Assembly (NCBI RefSeq): GCF_007483665.1
Contig: NZ_VIQO01000046.1
Location: forward strand, 32,687 to 96,686
Direction: 5' to 3'
DNA: 64,000 bases
Source of the DNA: Catellatospora sichuanensis
GTDB lineage: Bacteria > Actinomycetota > Actinomycetes > Mycobacteriales > Micromonosporaceae
Shown: positions 1 to 7,143 of the stretch, piece by piece
Layout of the letters: every line of letters starts with the position of its first letter
Position numbering within the stretch: the first letter of the stretch is position 1
Made by a program: the position numbers and the translations under genes
Notes under the pieces: model-generated
The model's input: the letters and a program-made list of their open reading frames with translations, nothing else
Database searches by the model: none
Told to the model about the DNA's origin: nothing

Positions 1-24
1 GTGGCCGGGACGAGCCGCGGACGA

Positions 25-915
25 TCAGGCGGCTGCTGCTGCCAGCCGCAGCGGATCGATGCCGTACACCCGAGCCGCCGTGGCGGCGAGCACGTCGTTC
101 CAGCCGCCGGCGTCGAGGTCGGCCAGGCTGCGCTGGACGATGTCCAGCGTGCGGCCGTACGGTTCGTGGAGCAGGCAGATGGGCCAGTCGCCGCCGTACA
201 TCAGCCGGTCCGACCCGAAGAGGTCGAACGCTGTGCGGATGTACGCCCCCGCCCGCGCCGGAGCGCCGTCGTCCGCGACGCGCCCCGGGTACAGCCCCGA
301 GAGTTTGACGCAGACCCGTGGGTGTCCGGCGAGGACCTCCAGTGTCTGCCGCCACTGCTCGGCCTGTGCGGGGTCGTCGTGCAAGGGCGGTGCCCCGAGG
401 TGGTCGAGCACGAGGTGCAGCCCGGGATGACGGCGCGCCACCTCGGCCGCGACGGTCAGCGCCGCGGACCCCGCCGCGACGAAGTCGAACGGCACACCGT
501 GCTGTTCCAGCAGGTCCAGGCCGGCATCCACGGTACGGCCGAGGATCCAGTGCGGATCGGGCCGCTCGTGGATGAGGCAGCGCACGCCGGCGAAGAGCGG
601 ATGCTCACGCAGGTGCGCCAGTCTGCTTGCGGCGAGGGCGGGCCGGTCCAGGGGCAACCAGCCGACGACACCCACGACCTGGCGGTGCGAACTCGCGGTC
701 TCGAACATCAGGTCGGTGTCGAAGTCGCTGTCGGCCGACTGCACCAGCACGACCGCGGTGACTCCCCGGCCGGCGAGTTCGGGCAGCACCTCGGGTAATG
801 CCATGGCCCGGTTCACGGGCGCCAGGCCGGAACCCAGCCACGGGTAGACGCCACGCGAGGGATCCCATACGTGCAGGTGCGCGTCGACGATGGTGCCGAG
901 GGGAGGACTGGTCAT
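25..915 (-). CDS. Amidohydrolase, L-fuconolactonase-like
   Basis: A 296-residue amidohydrolase-2 (TIM-barrel lactonase) protein. The N-terminal metal motif HLHVWD, a central LDHLGAP histidine and a late GGDWPI aspartate are all present. Family members hydrolyse sugar lactones such as L-fucono-1,5-lactone. That substrate is inferred from the neighbours: a sugar-1-dehydrogenase-type aldo/keto reductase, a mutarotase and a GH95 fucosidase. The ATG at 915 has a GGAG box about 8 nt upstream. It is divergent from the dehydrogenase at 1200, with a palindrome (1051-1064) between them. No signal peptide is seen, so it should be cytoplasmic. Another sugar lactone or a 4-sulfomuconolactone-type substrate is possible. 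Confidence 0.85.
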   Translation of the reverse strand: MTSPPLGTIVDAHLHVWDPSRGVYPWLGSGLAPVNRAMALPEVLPELAGRGVTAVVLVQSADSDFDTDLMFETASSHRQVVGVVGWLPLDRPALAASRLAHLREHPLFAGVRCLIHERPDPHWILGRTVDAGLDLLEQHGVPFDFVAAGSAALTVAAEVARRHPGLHLVLDHLGAPPLHDDPAQAEQWRQTLEVLAGHPRVCVKLSGLYPGRVADDGAPARAGAYIRTAFDLFGSDRLMYGGDWPICLLHEPYGRTLDIVQRSLADLDAGGWNDVLAATAARVYGIDPLRLAAAAA

Positions 916-1050
916 GGGGCAGCTCCGACGGTGAAGTCAACAGGGGGCGGCGATCTCCGGGGGTCGACGGTGGCGTGCGGCTTGCCGTGGGGTGGCTCGC
1001 AGGCCCGGGCATCGACCGCTCGGTCGTGACCCGTTGTCATCCCGTTAAAC

Positions 1051-1064
1051 ATATGATGTCATAT
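1051..1064. promoter_or_regulatory. Inverted-repeat operator, fucose locus copy 1
   Basis: ATATGA-TG-TCATAT: perfect 6-bp arms around two bases, midway in the divergent 916-1199 gap. The core resembles the palindromes at 6970-6981 and 10273-10280, upstream of the two secreted glycosidases. A GntR-type repressor site is a reasonable guess, but no candidate regulator gene lies nearby in the window. The rest of the gap shows nothing else clear. Confidence 0.6.
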
Positions 1065-1199
1065 CTGGGCTGTCGACGCCGCAGGCTTCGGCGCTGAGCG
1101 AGGGCCGCTGTCGACGGCGCGACGGCGGCCCTCGCGACACGCCCGTCCAGCCGTCGCGGCCCACGCTCGGCAGCAGAGCCCTGCCAGGGAAGGAACAAC

Positions 1200-2225
1200 A
1201 TGCGCCAAGCCGTCTACCACGGCGACCGTCGCCTGAGCGTCATCGACGTGCCGGAGACGCCACCGGCCGCCGGGCAGGTGCGGATCGACGTCGCCTTCAC
1301 CGGGATCTGCGGCACCGACCTGCACATCCTGCACGGTGACATGGACCAGCGGGTCGCCGTCCCGGCCGTGCTCGGACACGAGATGTCGGGCACGGTGGCC
1401 GAAGTCGGCGACGGGGTGGACGGCTGGACCCCCGGCGAGCCCGTCACCGTCCTACCCGTACTGCCCTGCGGCGACTGCACGACCTGCCGCGCCGGACACG
1501 GACACGTCTGCCCCCGGCTGACTTTCATCGGTATCGACAGCACAGGATCCATGCAGCAGCGCTGGAACGTGCCCGCACGAGCACTGGTACGCCTGCCGGC
1601 AGACCTGGATCTCGCGCACGGCGCGCTGGTCGAGCCGACCGCGGTGGCCGTGCACGACGTGCGGCGCAGTGCCCTGACCAGCGGCGAGCACGCCGTCGTG
1701 GTCGGCGGCGGCCCGGTCGGTCTGCTGATCGCCGTGGTCGCCCGGCACGCCGGCGGCCACGTCCTGATCGTGGAACCGAACCCGCGGCGGCGAGCGGTGG
1801 CCGAGCGCCTCGGCTTCGCCACCGCGGACCCGGCCGGCCCCGACGTGGCCGCGGCCGTCCACGACTGGACCGGTGGCGACGGCGCCGCGGTGGCGTTCGA
1901 GGTGTCCGGAGCGGCAGCGGCGGTCGCCACGGCCGTGGACTGCCTGGCCCCGCGCGGGCGATTGGTGATGGTCGCGATCCACGCCGCGCCGCGGGAGGTC
2001 AACCTGCACCGCTTCTTCTGGCGTGAACTCACGATGCTCGGCGCGCGGCTCTACAGCGCGGACGACATGGTGACCGCCGTGGCGATGGTGGCCTCCGGCC
2101 GGATCCCCGCCGCCGACCTGATCACCACGGTGGAGCCGCTGCACCGGGTCGGAGACGCGTTCGCCGCACTGGAATCCGGAGCCGGAGTGATGAAGGTTCT
2201 GCTCGACTGCGCAGGCCCGCGATGA
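1200..2225 (+). CDS. Zinc-dependent medium-chain alcohol/polyol dehydrogenase
   Basis: A 341-residue MDR-superfamily oxidoreductase. Catalytic zinc ligands are visible in GICGTDLH and GHEMSG, the structural zinc cysteines near CGDCTTCRAGHGHVC, and an NAD-binding VVGGGPVGLL turn around residues 165-174. It resembles threonine, butanediol or galactitol dehydrogenases. In this setting it may oxidise an L-fucose-derived keto-deoxy acid or a related polyol; that is inference. The RBS AAGGA precedes ATG 1200. Its stop overlaps the start of the SDR gene (ATGA at 2222), so the two are translationally coupled at the head of a five-function plus-strand or divergent cluster. Confidence 0.88.
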   Translation: MRQAVYHGDRRLSVIDVPETPPAAGQVRIDVAFTGICGTDLHILHGDMDQRVAVPAVLGHEMSGTVAEVGDGVDGWTPGEPVTVLPVLPCGDCTTCRAGHGHVCPRLTFIGIDSTGSMQQRWNVPARALVRLPADLDLAHGALVEPTAVAVHDVRRSALTSGEHAVVVGGGPVGLLIAVVARHAGGHVLIVEPNPRRRAVAERLGFATADPAGPDVAAAVHDWTGGDGAAVAFEVSGAAAAVATAVDCLAPRGRLVMVAIHAAPREVNLHRFFWRELTMLGARLYSADDMVTAVAMVASGRIPAADLITTVEPLHRVGDAFAALESGAGVMKVLLDCAGPR

Positions 2226-2989
2226 CCGCCGCGATGTTCGACCTCACCGGCAAGCTCGCCGTGGTCACCGGCGCACGACGCGGCATCGGCCTGGCCATCG
2301 CCGACGCGCTCGCCGCCGCCGGGGCCGACATCATCGCCGTGAGCGCCCACCTCGAACCCGACGGAAGCGAGGTCGCCCGGCGGGTGACGGCCCACGGCAG
2401 GCAGTGCGAGGTCCGCGCCGTCGACCTCGCCGGCCGTGAGGCCGTCGCGGCGCTGGCCGCAGACCTGACGTCCGGGCAGCGCCCAGTCGACATCCTGGTC
2501 AACAACGCCGGCACCATCGCGCGGGCGCCGGCGGCCGAGCACAGCGACGAGGACTGGGACCACGTCCTGGCAGTCGACCTCACCGCACCGTTCATCCTTG
2601 CCCGCGAAGTCGGCCGGGCGATGCTGGCCCGGCGCACCGGAAAGATCATATTCACGGCGTCGCTGCTGAGCTTCCAGGGCGGGATCACCGTGCCGGGATA
2701 CGCCGCGGCGAAGTCCGGCATCGCCGGGCTGACCAGGGCACTGGCCAACGAATGGGCGGCCCACGGGGTCAACGTGAACGCCATCGTGCCCGGCTACATC
2801 GCCACCGACAACAACCAGGCCCTGCGGGACGATCCGAGGCGCAACGCCGCCATCGTCGACCGCATCCCGGCCGGACGGTGGGGCACCCCCGCCGATCTCG
2901 GCGGCGTCGCCGTCTTCCTCGCCTCGGCCGCCTCCGACTACGTGCACGGCACACTCGTGCCCGTCGACGGCGGCTGGCTGGGCCGCTGA
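2222..2989 (+). CDS. SDR-family oxidoreductase (KduD/keto-deoxy-fuconate dehydrogenase-like)
   Basis: A 255-residue classical short-chain dehydrogenase. It has the TGARRGIG cofactor loop, NNAG, a catalytic YAAAK and the C-terminal VDGGW. The family includes 2-deoxy-gluconate 3-dehydrogenase and 2-keto-3-deoxy-L-fuconate 4-dehydrogenase. The second is the attractive assignment here because the adjacent enzymes match the non-phosphorylated L-fucose route. Neither a fuconate dehydratase nor the final diketo-acid hydrolase is in the window, so the pathway is incomplete as seen. The start overlaps the preceding stop by 4 bp. Confidence 0.88.
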   Translation: MTAAMFDLTGKLAVVTGARRGIGLAIADALAAAGADIIAVSAHLEPDGSEVARRVTAHGRQCEVRAVDLAGREAVAALAADLTSGQRPVDILVNNAGTIARAPAAEHSDEDWDHVLAVDLTAPFILAREVGRAMLARRTGKIIFTASLLSFQGGITVPGYAAAKSGIAGLTRALANEWAAHGVNVNAIVPGYIATDNNQALRDDPRRNAAIVDRIPAGRWGTPADLGGVAVFLASAASDYVHGTLVPVDGGWLGR

Positions 2990-3056
2990 CCCAGCCGCGG
3001 AGTTCGAACCCGGGCCGACGCGCCCACCGCGACCCATACCACCGAAGGAGCGCCCG

Positions 3057-3383
3057 ATGCAGGTGATCGGATTGCACACGCGGCTCAAGACCGGTCGGGA
3101 AGCCGACTACGACCGCATCCACGCGGTGCTGTCGCCGGAGCACGAACAGGCCCTGCGCGACAGCGGGGTCCACTCGTGGCACATCTGGCGCGACGGCCTC
3201 GACCTGTTCCACACCGTGGTGTGCGACGACTGGGCGGACATGGAGTCGTCGATGGCGCGGCTGGCGCTGACCGCACGCTGGCACGAGGTCATCCACCCGC
3301 TGCTCGACATGTCCGTCTCCCAGCGCGGTCCGCTGCCGCTGGTCTGGCAACTGCCGGAGACGGCGCAGCGCCACGCTTCCTGA
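3057..3383 (+). CDS. L-rhamnose/L-fucose mutarotase family protein
   Basis: A 108-residue DUF718/RhaM-family protein. The family interconverts anomers of 6-deoxy-L-sugars. The N-terminal LHTRLKTG, the YDRIHAVL region with its histidine, and a central HSWHIWRDG segment fit the dimeric alpha-beta fold; length matches the family (about 104). GAAGGAG precedes ATG 3057. Between the SDR and the aldo/keto reductase, the likely job is to supply the anomer used by the sugar 1-dehydrogenase. Fucose rather than rhamnose is inferred from the nearby GH95 gene. Confidence 0.85.
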   Translation: MQVIGLHTRLKTGREADYDRIHAVLSPEHEQALRDSGVHSWHIWRDGLDLFHTVVCDDWADMESSMARLALTARWHEVIHPLLDMSVSQRGPLPLVWQLPETAQRHAS

Positions 3384-3416
3384 GACTCTCATCGCGCCGA
3401 CCATGAGGAGCCGCCC

Positions 3417-4394
3417 GTGACGCCACCAGCCCACAGCATGCCCACCCGGCCGCTGGGCCGCACCGGCCTCGACGTGACCGTGCTCGGGTTCGGTGCCGGG
3501 GGCATCGGCAACCTCGGCTACGCCAGGCCCGACCGCGACGCCGCGCAGGCCGTCGACGCGGCCTGGGCGGCGGGGATACGGCTGTTCGACACCGCTCCCC
3601 ACTACGGGCTCGGCCTGTCGGAGCGCCGGCTCGGCGAGGCCCTGCGCGGCCGCTCTCGGGACGAGTACGTGCTGTCCACCAAGGTGGGTCGCCTGCTGCG
3701 CCCCCATCCCGCCCCGACCGGCTCCGACCTGGCAGCCGGCGGCTTCGACGTCCCCGACGATTTGGTGCGGGTCTGGGACTTCAGCGCCGACGGGGTGCGG
3801 CGCAGCCTGGAGGAGAGCCTGGTCCGGCTCGGCGTCGACCGGGTCGACATCGTCTACGTCCACGACCCCGACCATGCCGTCGACGACGCGATCCGCAGCG
3901 CCATCCCGGCGCTGATCGCACTGCGTGAGCAAGGCGTGATCGGCGCGGTCGGCGTGGGCATGAACCAGTGGCAGGCACCCCTGCGGATGGTCCAGGAGAC
4001 CGACCTCGACGTCGTGATGCTCGCCGGCCGCTACACCCTGCTCGACCGGTCCGGTGAGCAGCTGCTGGACGAGTGCGCCCGGCGCGGCGTGGCCGTCGTC
4101 AGCGCGGCACCGTTCAACTCGGGCATCCTGGCGCGGCCGTGGCCGCCCGACGGCGCGAACTACGACTACGGTGCGGCTCCCGACGAGGTGCTCCAGCACG
4201 CCCGCCGACTGGCGCGGACCTGCCAGGCGCACGGCGTGCCGCTGCCCGCCGCCGCGCTGCAGTTCCCGCTGCGCCACCCGGCCGTGGCCACCGTGGTGGC
4301 CGGCATGCGGTCGGCGGAGCAGGTGGCAGCTGCCGCCGGCGGCATCCGGGCGTCCGCGCCGGACAGCCTCTGGCAGGCAGCCGTCGGGATGTGA
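3417..4394 (+). CDS. Aldo/keto reductase, D-threo-aldose (L-fucose) 1-dehydrogenase-like
   Basis: A 325-residue AKR barrel. The catalytic tetrad can be placed: Asp and Tyr in FDTAPHYGLG, Lys in STKVGR and His in VYVHDPD. The opening RPLGRTGLDVTVLGFG is typical of the L-fucose/D-arabinose 1-dehydrogenase branch, which oxidises L-fucose to L-fuconolactone. The lactonase-like gene at 25-915 would take the next step. GTG start at 3417 after GAGGAG. Last gene of the plus-strand operon; a strong hairpin follows directly. Confidence 0.88.
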   Translation: MTPPAHSMPTRPLGRTGLDVTVLGFGAGGIGNLGYARPDRDAAQAVDAAWAAGIRLFDTAPHYGLGLSERRLGEALRGRSRDEYVLSTKVGRLLRPHPAPTGSDLAAGGFDVPDDLVRVWDFSADGVRRSLEESLVRLGVDRVDIVYVHDPDHAVDDAIRSAIPALIALREQGVIGAVGVGMNQWQAPLRMVQETDLDVVMLAGRYTLLDRSGEQLLDECARRGVAVVSAAPFNSGILARPWPPDGANYDYGAAPDEVLQHARRLARTCQAHGVPLPAAALQFPLRHPAVATVVAGMRSAEQVAAAAGGIRASAPDSLWQAAVGM

Positions 4395-4400
4395 AACGGC

Positions 4401-4444
4401 CGCGGGGATGGCGACCGGCGGGTCCGCCGGTCGCCATCCCCGCG
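4401..4444. terminator. Bidirectional hairpin terminator
   Basis: Perfect 21-bp inverted repeat (4401-4421 with 4424-4444) and only two bases between the arms. It lies between the stops of two convergent genes (4394 and 4462), so it can serve both. There is no T tract, as is usual in high-GC actinomycetes. Confidence 0.9.
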
Positions 4445-4461
4445 AGGACAGCGGTCTCCGA

Positions 4462-6861
4462 TCAGCTGCGCAGGCTCCACTGCTGGTTCGTGCCGCCGTG
4501 GCACGCCCACAGGTGCAGCAGGGTGCCGTTGGCGGTGCCGTAGGCGCTGGCGTCCACGCACAGGCCCGACTGCACCCCCGTGATGGTGCCGTTGGCGTTG
4601 ACGTTGAACTGCTGGTTGGTCTGGCCGTTGCAGTCCCAGATGACCAGGCGGGTGCCGTTGGCGGTGCCCTGCCCGGTGGCGTCCAGGCACTTGTTGCCGT
4701 ACACCGTCAGCTGCTTGCTCGTGGTGTAGGTCCAGCGCTGCTGGGCGGCGCCGGAGCAGTCCCACAGGTTCACCTGGGTGCCGTTGGCGGTGCTGCCGCC
4801 CGGCACGTCGACACAGCGGCCCGACGGGCCGCCGACGATGCTGACCGTCTGCGAGGTGCCGGACTGCACCCCGGCGGAGGCCATGACCGTCCTGGCGGCG
4901 GCGGGCCAGTTGCCGCCGGTGACCACGACCGTGCCCGTGTTGACGTTGTTCCGGGAACCGCTCGTGACGTTGGTGTTGGTGCTGGTCGTCCAGTTGTTGG
5001 TCAGCGTCAGGTTACCCGTGTTGTTGTTGGCCCAGTGCTGCCCGTACGCCCACTGGCCCACGTTCTCGAAGACGTTGTTCGCGGCCGACAGATACCGTGA
5101 GCCCTCGTCGAAGTACAGTCCCAGCCAGCCGTTGGTGTTGCGGAAGTAGTTCTGGTTCACGGTCGTGCCGGGCAGCGCGGACAGGCTGTAGAACGCGGCA
5201 CCGTCGGTCATCTGGCGCATCACATCGTGCACGTGGTTGGCCTGCACGCGGTAGTTCTTCGCGATGGTCGCCGTGGTGTACTTCGGCTGGTAGTTGTACA
5301 GGCCTCGGTCGGTGTAGTCCTGTGCGCCGCCCGCGTCGTTGGCGCCCCAGCCGTAGCCGATCGCGATGCCGGTGTAGGGCAGGTTGTACACCTCGTTGTT
5401 GGCGATCGCCGAGTCCGCCGTGTACGTCATCAGCAGCCCGACGTGGCTGCGGTAGTCGATGGCGACGTCGTGGACGACGTTGTTGCTGTACACGATGTCG
5501 CTGTTGATCATCCGGGTGTCGCTGGGATGATGGGCGTCGGCCTGCACCCCGCCCGCGATGACCGCACCGGCCGCGAGCTGCTCGAACGTGTTGCCGATGA
5601 CGTCGACGTCACGCGCGCCGAGCCCGACCCCGGTGGCGTGCGCGTTGGCGTCCATACCGATGCCGAGGGCGACCTGGCCGAGGTTGGTGAAGCGGTTGCC
5701 GGTGAACCGGACGGCGTTGGCCGCCGAAACCTGCACGGCGGCGGGCATCTGCCGCCAGTGCGGCCGGGCGGCCTCGAAGGCAGGGCAGCCCGACTGGCAG
5801 GAGTTGAGCCAGTCCGACGGCCTCGACCAGGTGCCGTAGATGTACGCACCGGTCTGCTGATCGGCGTAGCCCTGGCTGCTGTTGGGCTGCAGCCAGCTGG
5901 TGTGGGAGAACTGCAGCCCGGAGAAGGCGATGTGGTGGGCGGGCGCCGCGTAGCTGCCGCCGACCCTCAGCAGCGACTCCAGGCGGGGCAGCTGCACCTC
6001 GGCCGTGGCCATGTTCTCACCGCTGAGCGGCTTGTAGTACAGCTGGCCGGCGGCGGTGTCGAGGAACCACTCGCCGGCGGCGTCGAGGAACTCCCGCGCG
6101 TTGACCAGGTACACCGGCCCCGAGTGGAAGGGGCGGCTGAGGGTGTCGTAGCCCCACGTGTTGTTGTTCCAGGCGGGCTGCTCCATGGTGATGGCATTGT
6201 TGTTGATGGACTGCACCGGCACGTACCGGTCGGTGAAGGAGTTGACCGACTCCAGCTCGATGCGGCCCTCGCCGGAGACGTTGTTCAGGTAGGACAGCGC
6301 GCTGCTGGTGAACGTCATGCCGGAGGTCGTGAAGGCGAAGTCGCTGCGGTTGAGCTGGGTGCGCGCCCTGGTGGCGAGGCGGCCGTTGACGAAGAGCTGG
6401 CGGGTGTCGAAGCCGGCGCTCGCAGCGGCGCGCCAGATGTTCGCCGTGGCGTCGACCTGCGTCCAGCCGGTGACCTTCTGGCCGCCGGAGATGACCGGCA
6501 GTGCGCCGGATGCGGCCTGCCAGAACACGGTGTAGCCGTTGGTCCCGGAGTCGGCGGCGGTGAACGTGAGCGGTGCGGTCAGGGCATAGGTGCCGCCCGC
6601 GAGCTGTACGACGATGTCGCCGGTCATCGAGGGCGCGATCGCGCGCACCGTCGTCTGGGCCTGGGCCACTGAGCACGGTTGGGCCGCCGAGCATGCCGTG
6701 CCGCTGCCGGTGGGGGAGACGTGGACGGTCGTCATGACCGCGGCTTGCGCGGGCGCCGCGGAAAGGGCGGACCCGGCCAGGAGCAGTGCGACGGCGTATC
6801 GGGACAGCAGCGCGCGGCGGCGTGTGGTTCGTGGATGTGCGCGGCTGTGGGGAGAAGCCAC
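4462..6861 (-). CDS. Secreted parallel beta-helix glycosidase (GH141-like) with ricin-B domain
   Basis: A 799-residue exported protein. It has an Arg-rich signal peptide ending near AQA (residue 40), then a beta-helix body (about 45-660) opening with VHVSPTGSGTACSAAQPCS and GGTYALTAPL, then a ricin-type beta-trefoil (about 675-799) with three Q-x-W repeats. The body resembles actinobacterial beta-helix proteins grouped with GH141, a family that includes an alpha-L-fucosidase and a xylanase. The family is called from memory and the activity from the fucose context. GTG start at 6861 with GGAAGGA upstream. A TATGACGTCATA palindrome lies about 110 bp upstream. A pectate-lyase-like or other beta-helix activity is possible. 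Confidence 0.72.
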   Translation of the reverse strand: MASPHSRAHPRTTRRRALLSRYAVALLLAGSALSAAPAQAAVMTTVHVSPTGSGTACSAAQPCSVAQAQTTVRAIAPSMTGDIVVQLAGGTYALTAPLTFTAADSGTNGYTVFWQAASGALPVISGGQKVTGWTQVDATANIWRAAASAGFDTRQLFVNGRLATRARTQLNRSDFAFTTSGMTFTSSALSYLNNVSGEGRIELESVNSFTDRYVPVQSINNNAITMEQPAWNNNTWGYDTLSRPFHSGPVYLVNAREFLDAAGEWFLDTAAGQLYYKPLSGENMATAEVQLPRLESLLRVGGSYAAPAHHIAFSGLQFSHTSWLQPNSSQGYADQQTGAYIYGTWSRPSDWLNSCQSGCPAFEAARPHWRQMPAAVQVSAANAVRFTGNRFTNLGQVALGIGMDANAHATGVGLGARDVDVIGNTFEQLAAGAVIAGGVQADAHHPSDTRMINSDIVYSNNVVHDVAIDYRSHVGLLMTYTADSAIANNEVYNLPYTGIAIGYGWGANDAGGAQDYTDRGLYNYQPKYTTATIAKNYRVQANHVHDVMRQMTDGAAFYSLSALPGTTVNQNYFRNTNGWLGLYFDEGSRYLSAANNVFENVGQWAYGQHWANNNTGNLTLTNNWTTSTNTNVTSGSRNNVNTGTVVVTGGNWPAAARTVMASAGVQSGTSQTVSIVGGPSGRCVDVPGGSTANGTQVNLWDCSGAAQQRWTYTTSKQLTVYGNKCLDATGQGTANGTRLVIWDCNGQTNQQFNVNANGTITGVQSGLCVDASAYGTANGTLLHLWACHGGTNQQWSLRS

Positions 6862-6956
6862 GATGGATTCCTTCCAGGAGGAGAGCTGCTGGCGATGGCA
6901 CAGCAGGCGTCGGCGGACGTCATCAGGCGGAAACGCCGACGAAACCGATGGCCAGC

Positions 6957-6985
6957 ATCACATCACATGTATGACGTCATAGCAA
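6957..6985 (-). promoter_or_regulatory. Predicted promoter with TATGACGTCATA operator, fucose locus copy 2
   Basis: The perfect 12-bp palindrome TATGACGTCATA spans 6970-6981. On the minus strand TTGCTA (6985-6980) and TGTGAT (6962-6957) lie 17 nt apart as a possible -35/-10 pair, so the palindrome overlaps the -35 and spacer. Occupancy would be expected to repress the beta-helix gene. The same gap holds a separate 14-bp palindrome (GCTGTC-CG-GACAGC, 7065-7078) of unknown role. Confidence 0.6.
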
Positions 6986-7143
6986 TATTCGCCGGATGGC
7001 ACCGTCCACCCTGGACCCGGCGCCCGGAAGAGGCGGTTCGCACGGCGGAAGCCCGGCCGGTGCGGCTGTCCGGACAGCGGGTGCTGCCCGGACAGCCGCC
7101 GCCCGCCCGGACGGGACAGCCGCCTGCGTGCCTGGCGGTCGAG

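Noticed and set aside
7065..7078. 14-bp palindrome GCTGTCCGGACAGC as a fucose-locus operator
   Set aside because: It has a different core from the three TGAYGTCA sites and lies nearer the 3' side of the GH95 gene; more likely part of a termination structure. Left as an unassigned palindrome.
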